A program made the position numbers and the translations under genes. Positions 6,811 through 15,351 of a DNA stretch of 22,332 nucleotides are shown here, in pieces (position 1 is the stretch's first letter; each line of letters starts with the position of its first letter). This DNA comes from Candidatus Caenarcanales bacterium (GTDB lineage Bacteria > Cyanobacteriota > Vampirovibrionia > Caenarcaniphilales > Caenarcanaceae). Below the pieces are notes generated by a model that was not told the DNA's origin, did no database searches, and saw nothing but the letters and a program-made list of their open reading frames with translations. Location of the stretch: positions 1 through 22,332 of the forward strand of contig CANLFK010000014.1 in the NCBI GenBank assembly GCA_947489925.1, given 5' to 3'.

Positions 6811-7533
6811 ATGGCTATCTCAAAAAATTCAACAAATCACAAAAGACAAATCATTGGTCTTGGTGGTGGCGGTTTTTCTTGTCTGGGGAAAACAACTCCG
6901 ATTGATAAATATATTCTTTCTTTAGCTGTACAAAACCCCAAAGTTTGTTTTTTACCTACCGCAAGCGGTGATGCTGAAACATATATCAATAAATTTTATC
7001 AGGCTTTTTCTATGGAAAATTGTTATATGAGTCATTTTAGCGTTTTTAAAAGTAATCATTCAAATGAATTTTTATTAGAGCAGGATATTATTTATGTAGG
7101 CGGTGGGAACACCTTTAATATGCTGAATTTGTGGTCTGCCAGAGGTATTGATAAAGTTTTGAAAATGGCTTACGAAAAAGGAATAATTTTATGTGGTATA
7201 TCTGCTGGTTCGCTTTGCTGGTTTGAATCTGGAAATACTGATTCTTTTGGTAAAATGGATAAAATAGATTGTTTAGGATTTTTACCTTATAGTAATTCTC
7301 CACACTTCAATTCAGAATCAACTAGAAGACCAAGTTTTGAAAGTTTAATACAAAAGAAAAGTATTGCTGGTGGATATGCGGTAGATGAAAATGTGGCTCT
7401 GCATTTTATAGATGAAGAATTGCACAAAGCTGTTAAGGAAAAGGAAGAGAATTCCGCTTATTTTATTTCTTTAGAAAATGGAACAATCAATGAAAAAATC
7501 ATTAATCCAGAAAACATTGAAAATAATTTTTAA
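6811..7533 (+). CDS. Peptidase family S51 (dipeptidase E-like)
   Basis: This 240-residue protein belongs to the S51 serine peptidases, cytoplasmic enzymes such as PepE that split Asp-X dipeptides. The fold markers are in order: IIGLGGGGFS near the N-terminus, VCFLPTASGD, IIYVGGGNTFNML around residues 93-105, and GISAGSLCWF with the nucleophile Ser131. His165 in NSPHFNSE is the probable catalytic His. Length fits the family. Substrate specificity within S51 (dipeptidase, cyanophycinase-like or other) cannot be decided by eye; the length favours the PepE branch. No strong ribosome-binding site is visible. It lies between uvrC-tail copies 3 and 4 and appears to be imported cargo, a position inference. 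Confidence 0.9.
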   Translation: MAISKNSTNHKRQIIGLGGGGFSCLGKTTPIDKYILSLAVQNPKVCFLPTASGDAETYINKFYQAFSMENCYMSHFSVFKSNHSNEFLLEQDIIYVGGGNTFNMLNLWSARGIDKVLKMAYEKGIILCGISAGSLCWFESGNTDSFGKMDKIDCLGFLPYSNSPHFNSESTRRPSFESLIQKKSIAGGYAVDENVALHFIDEELHKAVKEKEENSAYFISLENGTINEKIINPENIENNF

Positions 7534-7605
7534 TTTCTAAAAAGTCAAAGAATTTACCAAAAAGTTTAGTCTTTTCAAATAATTTTAGGAAACATTTTTT
7601 TTAAT

Positions 7606-7675
7606 TAAAAATTAGTGCCAAGAGAGCCGACAAACTGTGGAAAAATATACAATTAAAAATAAAGTGACATTAATG
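7606..7675 (+). pseudogene. uvrC 3'-end copy 4 (nearly identical to the genuine end)
   Basis: About 53 bp, from aaaattagtgcc to caattaaaaat, are identical to the genuine uvrC end (2690-2742). The frame is still intact and encodes KISAKRADKLWKNIQLKIK and a TGA. Similarity continues weakly past the stop (attaatg). Unlike copies 2 and 3 it keeps gac and the native ending, so it is either the most recent duplicate or the displaced original end. Confidence 0.9.
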
Positions 7676-7694
7676 ATTAAGTTAAAAATTCAGA

Positions 7695-9854
7695 TTAAAC
7701 TTTCTGCAAAGCTTCCCAGTTTAAATTACCAAAATGTTCTCTGAGAGATAAAATTAATAAACTTAAAAGCTCTTTTCTATTCATTGAAGTTTCAGGATTT
7801 TTATCTTCAATCATAACTTCTTCAAAAAAATTATTAATAACTAAGCTTAAAGAATTCAAAGAGAGCCACTTATCTTCAAATTTTTCAGATTTTTGAATAA
7901 TTATTTGCCAATTGTTTAGGCTTTGCCATAGATTTTTTTCAGCATTTTCAGTAAATAATTCAGGCTTTGGCTTTGGTTCATGGATTTCAGTTTTGATAAT
8001 TCTAAAAATTCTTTTTATTGCCATTAAACTATCCTGAAAATCTGAATTAGCTTGTACTTTTTCAAAAGCATATACTTTAGCTAATAAATCTTTAAGATTA
8101 AAGTCTAAATCATGGTTTTCAGCCATAAAAATTTCTAGTAATTCTTTTTTCAAATTAGTATTTTGGCTTAAAACAAAAATTAAACGATGTCTCAAAAACT
8201 CTTTTAAGTTAATTTTTTTACTTTTATTTCCACCCCAAACTTCTTCAAAACCAGCTTCATTAGCCCAAATACTAAGATAAAGTTTTTTAAATAATTGTTT
8301 AATTTCTAAATTTAAAGGGTTTTCCCTATTTGCTAATAAAATTTCAAAAATACCCTGACTTTGCCGTCTTAAAGCAAATGGATCACCAGAACCAGTCGGG
8401 ATTTTATTCAGCAAAAATAAACAAATTAAATTATCAATTCGATCCAAAATTGAAATACTTGCTCCTAAAAGGCTTTCTGGCAAATCATCACCCGAAAAAA
8501 GTGGTTTATATTGATCTTTAATTGCTGAATAAATATGTGATTTCTCTTTTTGTTGTTTTGCAATGAAACCACCTGCTATGCCTTGTAATTCAGGGAATTC
8601 AAAAACCAAATTACTAACTAAATCATATTTGGACAAATTACTTATTTTAATTAAATCTTCGGCTTGATCAGGCTTTAAGCTCATTAATTCCGCTAAAGCT
8701 TTGGACATTTCATTTAATCTCTTAACTTTTCCAAGCATTGATGAGCTTTGACCTAAAGTTTTTAATTCTTTCTGGAAAGTCATTTTATCCAATTTTATTT
8801 GGCTTTTTTCGTTCTCAAGCTGAACTTTTAAGTCTTCTTTTACAAAAAATTCTCCATCTTTCAGTCTGGCTCTTAAAACTCGCTGATTTCCTTTGATAAC
8901 ATTTGGCTGGGCGGCTGGCAAACAATTAGCAATAAAAATAAATTCAGAGCAAAGACCCGCTTCGGTTGCGTTTAAAAGAGTTTGTTTGATTTTATCTTTT
9001 TGTTTAAAACAAGGCAAATAACGCTGATGATGCTTTAAAACATTAATAATCAAAGTTTGTGGTAATTCTAAAAATTCTGCTTCAAAACTTCCAATCAAAG
9101 CAGTTGGCCATTCAAGCAAATCAATAATTTCTTCTAATAAATTTTCGTCAATATAAGCTTCAAAATTATTTTTTTCTTCTAAATTTTTAATTTGGCTTAA
9201 AATACTTTTTTTCCGCTCTGTTCGATTAGGTTCAACCAAATTAGCTCTTAAAGTTTGGGCATATAATTCAGCAGATGGAATATCAATAAATTTAAAACCA
9301 TTTTGATCGGCTTCCAATAAACGATTTGGACGAGTTTGACGATTAGCTTTTAAACCAAATAATTCAAAATCAAAAATCTCAGAATCCAAAAGAGAAACTA
9401 TCCAGCGAATTGGTCTGGCAAATCTATGTTCACCATTTCCCCAAGTCATGAATCGTTCAGCGGTGAAAGATTTTAAACTAAATTCAATTGCTAATTTCAA
9501 AATCTCGCTAATTGGCTTTGAATCAATAACTTTATAAAAACATAATCTTCCGTCTTCTTCAAATAAATCAGTAATTTTTACATTTTGTTTTTTTGCAAAA
9601 CCTTCAATTGCTTGAGCAACTGCACTTGGAGCTGGTCCTTTTATTAATTCTTGGCGGCTTTCAGTTTGGCTGGGTAAGTCTTTTATTAAAATAGCAAGCC
9701 TGCGGGGCGTTGAAAAAAGCTCAATATTATTTTCTGGAATTAAATTAGTATATTCTTTCAGCTTAGTAAAAAATAAATTTTTGAGGCTCTCAGAAATTTG
9801 TCCAGTAGTGCCAGCTGGTAATTCTTCTGTACCTATTTCTAATAAATAAAACAT
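7695..9854 (-). CDS. glyS: Glycyl-tRNA synthetase beta subunit
   Basis: The beta subunit of the bacterial alpha2beta2 glycyl-tRNA synthetase contacts tRNA-Gly and is needed for aminoacylation. The protein is 719 residues, slightly longer than the usual ~690. It starts with YLLEIGTEELPAG, has FSTPRRLAILI, TWGNGEHRFARPIRW and LKHHQRYLPCF in the core, and an HD-like region with GDPFALRRQSQGI, all hallmark segments. The C-terminal half carries the anticodon-binding (DALR-like) domain. The alpha subunit gene glyQ is not adjacent; upstream is a TPR protein instead. The gene is convergent with the uvrC island, so uvrC and glyS were probably neighbours before the cargo arrived. It appears intact. Confidence 0.97.
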   Translation of the reverse strand: MFYLLEIGTEELPAGTTGQISESLKNLFFTKLKEYTNLIPENNIELFSTPRRLAILIKDLPSQTESRQELIKGPAPSAVAQAIEGFAKKQNVKITDLFEEDGRLCFYKVIDSKPISEILKLAIEFSLKSFTAERFMTWGNGEHRFARPIRWIVSLLDSEIFDFELFGLKANRQTRPNRLLEADQNGFKFIDIPSAELYAQTLRANLVEPNRTERKKSILSQIKNLEEKNNFEAYIDENLLEEIIDLLEWPTALIGSFEAEFLELPQTLIINVLKHHQRYLPCFKQKDKIKQTLLNATEAGLCSEFIFIANCLPAAQPNVIKGNQRVLRARLKDGEFFVKEDLKVQLENEKSQIKLDKMTFQKELKTLGQSSSMLGKVKRLNEMSKALAELMSLKPDQAEDLIKISNLSKYDLVSNLVFEFPELQGIAGGFIAKQQKEKSHIYSAIKDQYKPLFSGDDLPESLLGASISILDRIDNLICLFLLNKIPTGSGDPFALRRQSQGIFEILLANRENPLNLEIKQLFKKLYLSIWANEAGFEEVWGGNKSKKINLKEFLRHRLIFVLSQNTNLKKELLEIFMAENHDLDFNLKDLLAKVYAFEKVQANSDFQDSLMAIKRIFRIIKTEIHEPKPKPELFTENAEKNLWQSLNNWQIIIQKSEKFEDKWLSLNSLSLVINNFFEEVMIEDKNPETSMNRKELLSLLILSLREHFGNLNWEALQKV

Positions 9855-9938
9855 ATAAATAAAAAATATAAATTAAGAGCCAATAATAACAAAACAAAAC
9901 GCAATTTAAACGATAATAAAATTCTTGTTTTGATTAAG

Positions 9939-11441
9939 TTAATTTATTTCAAGTCCCAAAGTTCGCTTTAAAAATAAAAAATTTTCATTCATTGATTGTA
10001 AAGAACTTCTAATCTCATTTATATCTTCCTGAGAATATAAACTGTCTCTTGGTGGGAAAAGCTTCAGAGCCTTTGTAACTGCATCATGTCCTTCTTTTAT
10101 TAAATTTACAGAGTCTGGTGATGATTGTAAAGTATTATTTCTATACCTTTTTTCTAATTCTGAAAGAATAACATTAGCTAAAAGATTAAATCCTTCATAT
10201 CTTTCATGATCAAACTGCGAACACTCTTTGGCTAAATTTAATGCTTTTTTAAAACTTCCAGCCTTCAATAATTCAAAAGCTTTTTTTTCTTTGAGACTGT
10301 TTTCTAGCATACCTATAAAATGAAGGTTTTCTTTAAGAGATGCAACAGATTTTTCAATAGACTCAAAATTTTGAGTATCTGGAATAATCATAGATTTGGC
10401 TTTTTCATAATCCTCAATTGCTGCTTTTATTAATTGTGTGAGTTCTGAGTTTAAATTAGGTGAATTATTGTAATTGACTGCTTTTGAAGCTGTAATATCG
10501 GCTCTCAAGCGAAAAAACAAAGAATTATGTGGATTTAATTCAATTGCTTGGTTTATCTGTTCTAAAGCTTTATCGTAATTTGTTTGAGAAGAACTTTCTC
10601 TTGATGAATCTGCCAATTTAAAAGATTCTTGTCTTGTTTCTTCAGGTAATAATTCTTGTTTTAAATCATATATTTGAGCCTTTGCATAATATGCAGAAAA
10701 CTTATCAAAATCCAGATTGTCTTTATCCATAAATTTTCTTTCAGCAATTTCAGCATGCTTTAAACTCAAGCTTAATATTCTATTCTTTTCTAAAGGTGAT
10801 AAGTTTTCTGCATTTGTTACACAAGCGAATCCATAAGTCGCAACTAAATTATGCATGATTGGAGTCGGTTGAGTAGCTAAACCAATGGCTTTTAAAGCAT
10901 TATCAAAAATTTTCTTTGCACTGTTAGATAGTTCTATTCTCTCTCCCGCAGCGAACAAAACTTTAACCCTAGCTTGAGCTGGACGAACTTTTTCAACAAT
11001 CTTATCTGAAACAAAATTCATAAAACCCTTCAGTCTTGCTATTGCCTTTGATTCCTCAGGAGAAACGACTAAATTAGTCTGACTTAAATCTCGTACTCCA
11101 CGCTTTACTAAATTGGCTAAATGAGTTAAATCTGAGAGGGTTGAATCTGGTATTTTAGTATTATTTTGTATTAGGCTCGGTAATTCTAGCTTTTCCAATT
11201 CTGGCATAGTACAACCAATATATATTGTTGCTCTTAATTTTAAAATTGTTGCGTTTTGCGGGTTTTGCTTTAAGGCTTGAGTAAGCATATTTAAAGCTAG
11301 TGGATAATTAGCTTCTTTGATTAAACGATTAGCTGCTGTGATTAATTTTGGTAAATTATTATGGTCTTTAGCCCAATTTTGTATGTTAGTTCTTTCTTCG
11401 ATTGAAACTTTGTAGACATTATTTAGTGGTTTTATTGGCAT
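9939..11441 (-). CDS. TPR-repeat protein of unknown role
   Basis: This 500-residue protein contains scattered tetratricopeptide repeats. Examples are YPLALNMLTQALKQNPQN near residue 47, YDKALEQINQAIELNPHN near 285, and FKKALNLAKECSQFDHERYE near 405. All have the A-x-L-n-P pattern of TPR helices. There is no signal peptide or membrane segment, so it is probably a cytoplasmic scaffold. The central part (about 100-260) is helical without clear repeats. It lies 84 bp upstream of glyS on the same strand and could be co-transcribed with it. A candidate promoter lies about 30 bp before the ATG (11475-11503). I do not recognise a specific ortholog and give no function. Confidence 0.8.
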   Translation of the reverse strand: MPIKPLNNVYKVSIEERTNIQNWAKDHNNLPKLITAANRLIKEANYPLALNMLTQALKQNPQNATILKLRATIYIGCTMPELEKLELPSLIQNNTKIPDSTLSDLTHLANLVKRGVRDLSQTNLVVSPEESKAIARLKGFMNFVSDKIVEKVRPAQARVKVLFAAGERIELSNSAKKIFDNALKAIGLATQPTPIMHNLVATYGFACVTNAENLSPLEKNRILSLSLKHAEIAERKFMDKDNLDFDKFSAYYAKAQIYDLKQELLPEETRQESFKLADSSRESSSQTNYDKALEQINQAIELNPHNSLFFRLRADITASKAVNYNNSPNLNSELTQLIKAAIEDYEKAKSMIIPDTQNFESIEKSVASLKENLHFIGMLENSLKEKKAFELLKAGSFKKALNLAKECSQFDHERYEGFNLLANVILSELEKRYRNNTLQSSPDSVNLIKEGHDAVTKALKLFPPRDSLYSQEDINEIRSSLQSMNENFLFLKRTLGLEIN

Positions 11442-11474
11442 TTTTTATAAGGTAAGTTTTAAATTTTGAATATA

Positions 11475-11503
11475 TCTTAATATATTTACTGGCAAGCAGT
11501 CAA
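11475..11503 (-). promoter_or_regulatory. Candidate sigma70-type promoter for the TPR gene
   Basis: On the minus strand TTGACT (11503-11498) is followed after 17 bp by TTAAGA (11480-11475). Initiation would fall about 27 bp before the ATG. The -35 is good and the -10 is weak. Confidence 0.35.
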
Positions 11504-11530
11504 GACAAGAATATTAAAACAAAATTAAAT

Positions 11531-11599
11531 ATGGTCAAGAGAATGGCAGAAAGAGCTAAAAGAGCAGAGTTAGCTGAAAAGAAAGGCGTTGATGTTTAA
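11531..11599 (+). other. Possible 22-codon basic/acidic mini-ORF
   Basis: Between the divergent TPR and isocitrate dehydrogenase genes a short frame reads MVKRMAERAKRAELAEKKGV and two more residues before TAA. The frame is open for several codons upstream as well, so it may be the tail of a decayed gene. No good ribosome-binding site is present. The composition (Ala, Lys, Glu, Arg) is helix-forming. Weak evidence for expression. Confidence 0.2.
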
Positions 11600-11613
11600 T
11601 TAAAGGATTTGTA

Positions 11614-11642
11614 TTGAATTATTAGGATTTAAGTATTAGAAT
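11614..11642 (+). promoter_or_regulatory. Candidate sigma70-type promoter for isocitrate dehydrogenase
   Basis: TTGAAT (11614-11619) and TAGAAT (11637-11642) are separated by exactly 17 bp. Initiation would lie about 30 bp before the ATG at 11681. Both hexamers have mismatches to consensus in an AT-rich background. Confidence 0.45.
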
Positions 11643-11680
11643 AGCTAAACAAGTGAACTCAAAGAGATATTTTAAGATTT

Positions 11681-13114
11681 ATGACTAATAAAAGAGCGAT
11701 AACGGTTGCAAAAGGTGATGGAATTGGACCAGAAATCATGGATGCCACTTTGCATATATTATTATCAGCTGGAGCAAATATTGAACCAGAATTTATTGAT
11801 ATTGGTGAAAAAGTGTATTTGGCTGGTAATAGTGCTGGAATTGAGCCTAGTTCATGGGAATCTTTAAGAAGAACAAAAGTCTTTTTGAAAGCTCCTATTA
11901 CTACTCCTCAAGGTGGTGGCTATAAAAGCTTAAATGTTACAACCCGCAAGGCTTTAGGCTTATTTGCTAATGTTAGACCTTGTGTTTCTTATAATCCATT
12001 TGTGCAAAGTAAGCATCCTAAAATGGATTTAGTAATTGTCCGTGAAAATGAAGAAGATTTATATGCTGGAATTGAGCATCAACAAACACCAGAAGTAATT
12101 CAATGTTTAAAATTAATTAGCAGACCTGGCTGTGAAAAAATTGTCCGTTATGGTTTTGAATACGCTGTTAGAAATAAACGCAAAAAAGTAACTTGTTTTA
12201 CCAAAGACAATATTATGAAAATGACAGATGGTTTATTTCATAAGGTTTTTGACGAAATTGGAGCTGAATATCCAGACCTAGAAAAAGAACATTGGATTAT
12301 TGATATTGGAATGGCTAAAATGGCTGATACTCCCGAGATTTTTGATGTAATTATTATGCCAAATTTATACGGAGATATTGCTTCTGATGTGGCGGCTCAA
12401 ATTGCGGGTAGTGTTGGTTTAGCTGGTTCTTCTAATATTGGCGAAGAATGTTCTATGTTTGAAGCAATTCATGGTAGTGCACCTCGCAGAGCTGGTCAAA
12501 ACTTGGCTAATCCGTCTGGACTTTTGCTAGGAGCGATTATGATGTTACAGCATATTGACCAAAACGATATTGCCACAAATATACATAATGCTTGGCTTAA
12601 AACCTTAGAAGACGGTATTTTTACTTATGATATTGCCAAAGGTGGTGCTTCTGTCGGAACAAAAGAATTTGCCGAAGCAGTAGTTGCCAGATTAGGACAA
12701 AAACCTGAAAAATTAAAAACTGTTGATTATACAGGATCACCTTCTCAAAGACCAATTAAATATGTTCGTAAAGAAACTAATATTAAAAGGGAATTAGATG
12801 GCGTTGATGTATTTATTTACTCAACTAAACCAACTGATGAAATCGGAAAAGCCTTAGAAAAAATCGCTGGTCCAGACTTTAACCTTAAAATGCTTAGCAA
12901 TCGTGGGGCAAAAGTATATCCAGATGGTATGGCCGAGACTTTTTGTACAGATCATTGGAGATGCCGCTTTTTAGGTAATAATAAAGTTGTTACTCAAGCC
13001 GATATTCGTAGCCTTTTGGCGAAAGTAGAAGGACTTGGCTTTGAATGGATTAAACTAGAAAACCTTTATAAATTTGATGGACAAAAAGTTTATTCAATGG
13101 GTCAAGGCGAATAG
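11681..13114 (+). CDS. icd: Isocitrate dehydrogenase, long form with C-terminal domain
   Basis: The enzyme oxidatively decarboxylates isocitrate to 2-oxoglutarate in the TCA cycle. The first 345 residues are the isopropylmalate/isocitrate dehydrogenase fold: VAKGDGIGPEIMDATL, SLNVTTRKALGLFANVRP (substrate-binding Ser and Arg residues), IVRENEEDLYAGIEH, MPNLYGDIASDVAAQ and EAIHGSAPRRAGQNLANP. Residues about 350-477 form an extra domain, as in the Thermus/Rickettsia-type enzymes. The Arg pair in GSAPRRAG occupies the region that contacts the cofactor's 2'-phosphate in NADP enzymes, so NADP use is likely but not proven. It is transcribed alone, with a candidate promoter before it and a structured element after it. 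It supplies the same cycle as the sdh genes downstream. Confidence 0.95.
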   Translation: MTNKRAITVAKGDGIGPEIMDATLHILLSAGANIEPEFIDIGEKVYLAGNSAGIEPSSWESLRRTKVFLKAPITTPQGGGYKSLNVTTRKALGLFANVRPCVSYNPFVQSKHPKMDLVIVRENEEDLYAGIEHQQTPEVIQCLKLISRPGCEKIVRYGFEYAVRNKRKKVTCFTKDNIMKMTDGLFHKVFDEIGAEYPDLEKEHWIIDIGMAKMADTPEIFDVIIMPNLYGDIASDVAAQIAGSVGLAGSSNIGEECSMFEAIHGSAPRRAGQNLANPSGLLLGAIMMLQHIDQNDIATNIHNAWLKTLEDGIFTYDIAKGGASVGTKEFAEAVVARLGQKPEKLKTVDYTGSPSQRPIKYVRKETNIKRELDGVDVFIYSTKPTDEIGKALEKIAGPDFNLKMLSNRGAKVYPDGMAETFCTDHWRCRFLGNNKVVTQADIRSLLAKVEGLGFEWIKLENLYKFDGQKVYSMGQGE

Positions 13115-13182
13115 CTTTTTATTTGATCGCAGGGAATTTAGGAAATGCCTTAAGTCCTATTTATTTCCTGCCTCAAAAGCTA
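13112..13182 (+). terminator. Nested imperfect hairpin after isocitrate dehydrogenase
   Basis: Three nested arms pair around one centre: TAGCTTTT (13112-13119) with AAAAGCTA (13175-13182), GCAGG (13129-13133) with CCTGC (13167-13171), and TAGGA (13139-13143) with TCCTA (13155-13159). The outer arm begins at the stop codon of the dehydrogenase gene. No U-run follows, so it may be a weak terminator or a 3' stabilising structure. Confidence 0.5.
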
Positions 13183-13216
13183 ATTTACGATTCAGGTTAA
13201 AAATCATTAAAACATT

Positions 13217-14554
13217 ATGATTAGTTTTTTACACTTAGGTGATATTCACTTAGGTTATAAGCAGTACAAATTACCCGAAAGAGAAAATGATTTTTGCCAA
13301 GCTTTTTTTGATATTTGCAAAAAGGCAATTGAAAAGCAAGTAGATTTTGTTTTGGTAGCGGGAGATTTATTTAATTATCGTTCTATTTCACCTAAAAGTT
13401 TTAATGAAGCGACTTTTGTTTTTAAAACCTTAAAAGAAGCTAATATTCCAGTAATAGCTATTGAAGGAAATCATGATTTTAAAGAAGTAAAAAGTTTTAC
13501 TAATAATAAAGGATCTTGGTTTGAATCATTGGCTCAGAGCAGATTAATTTATTTTTTACATGGTTATGCTCCAGATTCCAATACTGAATTTAAACGGCTA
13601 AAATTAAATGAAAAGTATCTAAATGGTGAATATATTGATCTTGAAATAAAAAATAAAACTATACGAATTATTGGTTCAGCTTGGCAAGGTTATAATGCTG
13701 GTGCTAGTTTTAAAGATTATGCAATTGCCATTCAAAAATTAAATGAGGAAAAACCAGCTGATTTTAAAATTTTTATGTTTCATGGCGGTCACGAAAATTA
13801 TTTGGCTGTCAATCGAGGTGGAATTAGCGGAGCAGATTTTAATCAATTAAGTAATATTGTAGATTATATAGCTTTGGGACATATTCATGAGCATTATATT
13901 ATTCAAAATAAAGACGGAAAAGACTTAATTTTTAATCCAGGTTCAACCGAAGCGAACTCTAGTGCCGAAGCTGATATTAAAAGAGGCGGACTTTTAGTTA
14001 ATTTGTTTGAACAAAATTTAGACCTAAATCAAAAACTAGATTTTAGAGTTGAGCTAATTCAAGATTATTATCAAAGACCTTTTTACAAGTTAAAATTCAA
14101 TAATTTAAGAAGTTTTGAAAATATAGAATGTTTATTTGATGAGGCTTTAAAGCAATCTAAAGAATTAATTCTTAAAACAAGTAAAGAATGTAAACCAATT
14201 ATCAATTTTGTTTTTACTGGCTATTTACCTAAGGTTTGGGACATAAGTTTGCTTGGTGAATATATAAATAATTTAAGACAAAATAGCAAAGAAGCTGGTG
14301 CTTTATATTGTTTAGTAAAGTGGGAAGTCGAAAACAATTCCAAAATTTATGCTTTAAGTGAAGACGATCTAAATAAAGATAAATCTTTGAGTCGTGAAAA
14401 CAAAGAAAGAATATTATTAGAAGACATTTTAGCAGCCGAAGACTCATTAGACGAAATAAGTCAAAAACAAATATCTAATTTAATGCTTGAAGTCAAAGAT
14501 TTAATTATTAATAAACAAGCTTCTTCGGCTGAAGTTTTAGCTCAAATAAGTTAA
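13217..14554 (+). CDS. sbcD: Mre11/SbcD-like DNA exonuclease (metallophosphoesterase)
   Basis: Mre11/SbcD nucleases trim DNA ends and hairpins together with a Rad50/SbcC ATPase. All five phosphodiesterase motifs are present: LGDIHLG with Asp9 and His11, VLVAGDLFN near residue 49, IEGNHDF near 90, FMFHGGH near 190, and ALGHIHEH near 220, followed by FNPGSTE. The 445 residues include a C-terminal part (about 290-445) that probably forms the capping and partner-binding region. No Rad50/SbcC gene lies beside it in this window, which is unusual because the two are normally adjacent. The upstream gap contains the nested hairpin. SbcD is the best name, but an archaeal-type Mre11 paralogue is possible. 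Confidence 0.88.
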   Translation: MISFLHLGDIHLGYKQYKLPERENDFCQAFFDICKKAIEKQVDFVLVAGDLFNYRSISPKSFNEATFVFKTLKEANIPVIAIEGNHDFKEVKSFTNNKGSWFESLAQSRLIYFLHGYAPDSNTEFKRLKLNEKYLNGEYIDLEIKNKTIRIIGSAWQGYNAGASFKDYAIAIQKLNEEKPADFKIFMFHGGHENYLAVNRGGISGADFNQLSNIVDYIALGHIHEHYIIQNKDGKDLIFNPGSTEANSSAEADIKRGGLLVNLFEQNLDLNQKLDFRVELIQDYYQRPFYKLKFNNLRSFENIECLFDEALKQSKELILKTSKECKPIINFVFTGYLPKVWDISLLGEYINNLRQNSKEAGALYCLVKWEVENNSKIYALSEDDLNKDKSLSRENKERILLEDILAAEDSLDEISQKQISNLMLEVKDLIINKQASSAEVLAQIS

Positions 14555-14578
14555 AAAAGAAATTTATGTATACAGTGT

Positions 14579-14606
14579 TTGGTTGATAATTTTCTCTTTA
14601 TACAAT
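14579..14606 (+). promoter_or_regulatory. Candidate promoter of the sdh operon
   Basis: TTGGTT (14579-14584) and TACAAT (14601-14606) are 16 bp apart. An untranslated leader of about 70 bases would follow, ending in the strong ribosome-binding site AAGGAG (14667-14672) before the ATG at 14683. Confidence 0.4.
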
Positions 14607-14682
14607 AATTAAAGAAAAGAAGCTGAAAAAAAACAAAATTTAAGTCATAATTTATCCTAATCAAATAAGGAGTTTATAAAGA

Positions 14683-15324
14683 ATGTCTATTAATAATAAT
14701 TCTTTAAAAGCTAATAATGGAACTGAATTTTGGTTAAGAAGACTTCATTCACTGACTGGTCTTTTCCCATTAAGTTTATTTTTAGTTTTTCATTTAGTAG
14801 TTAATAATTCAGCGATCAAGAGTCCAGAAGCTTTTAATACTGTTGTCAATATGCTTAGAAGTTTGCCTTATTTGGAGTTAATTGAAATCTCTATTTTAGG
14901 AATTCCAATTTTATTTCATGGACTTTATGGCTTAATAATTACACCTAAATTCGCCCGAAGTAATCTGGGAGCTTATTCTCAAGTTCACAATTGGACTTAT
15001 TATTTTCAGCGCATTACTGGCATAATTATTTTTATTTTTATAGCAGTGCATGTTTACCAGTTCAGATTCAATGAAGATTTAGATTTTGAATCAGTGGCTA
15101 TGCTTTTGAGAGAGCCAATTTGGGCAATTGCTTATTTTGTCGGAATTTTGGCTAGTGTTTATCATTTTGCAAATGGTTTGTGGAATTTCTTGATTTCATG
15201 GGGAATTACCATTGGTAAAAAAGCTCAAACAGTATCAGCTTATATTTGTGGATCAATTGGTCTAATTGTTTTTGCAATTGGCTGTTCGGCTTTGTGGGCT
15301 TTTTATTCAAGCTTACCAAATTAA
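14683..15324 (+). CDS. sdhC: Succinate dehydrogenase cytochrome b558 subunit
   Basis: This 213-residue membrane protein anchors succinate dehydrogenase and passes electrons to quinone. Five hydrophobic segments are visible (about residues 24-40, 66-86, 108-128, 146-166 and 187-208). His37, His79, His123 and His161 lie one per helix at a spacing close to that of the four axial ligands of B. subtilis SdhC, so a di-heme type B anchor is likely. WLRRLHSLTGL near the N-terminus is typical of the family. AAGGAG at 14667 gives a clear start. It is the first gene of sdhC-sdhA-acidic ORF-sdhB, and there is no separate sdhD, as expected for a single-subunit anchor. Confidence 0.93.
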   Translation: MSINNNSLKANNGTEFWLRRLHSLTGLFPLSLFLVFHLVVNNSAIKSPEAFNTVVNMLRSLPYLELIEISILGIPILFHGLYGLIITPKFARSNLGAYSQVHNWTYYFQRITGIIIFIFIAVHVYQFRFNEDLDFESVAMLLREPIWAIAYFVGILASVYHFANGLWNFLISWGITIGKKAQTVSAYICGSIGLIVFAIGCSALWAFYSSLPN

Positions 15325-15351
15325 ACTTACTACTAATTCTAGGTTAAAAAA

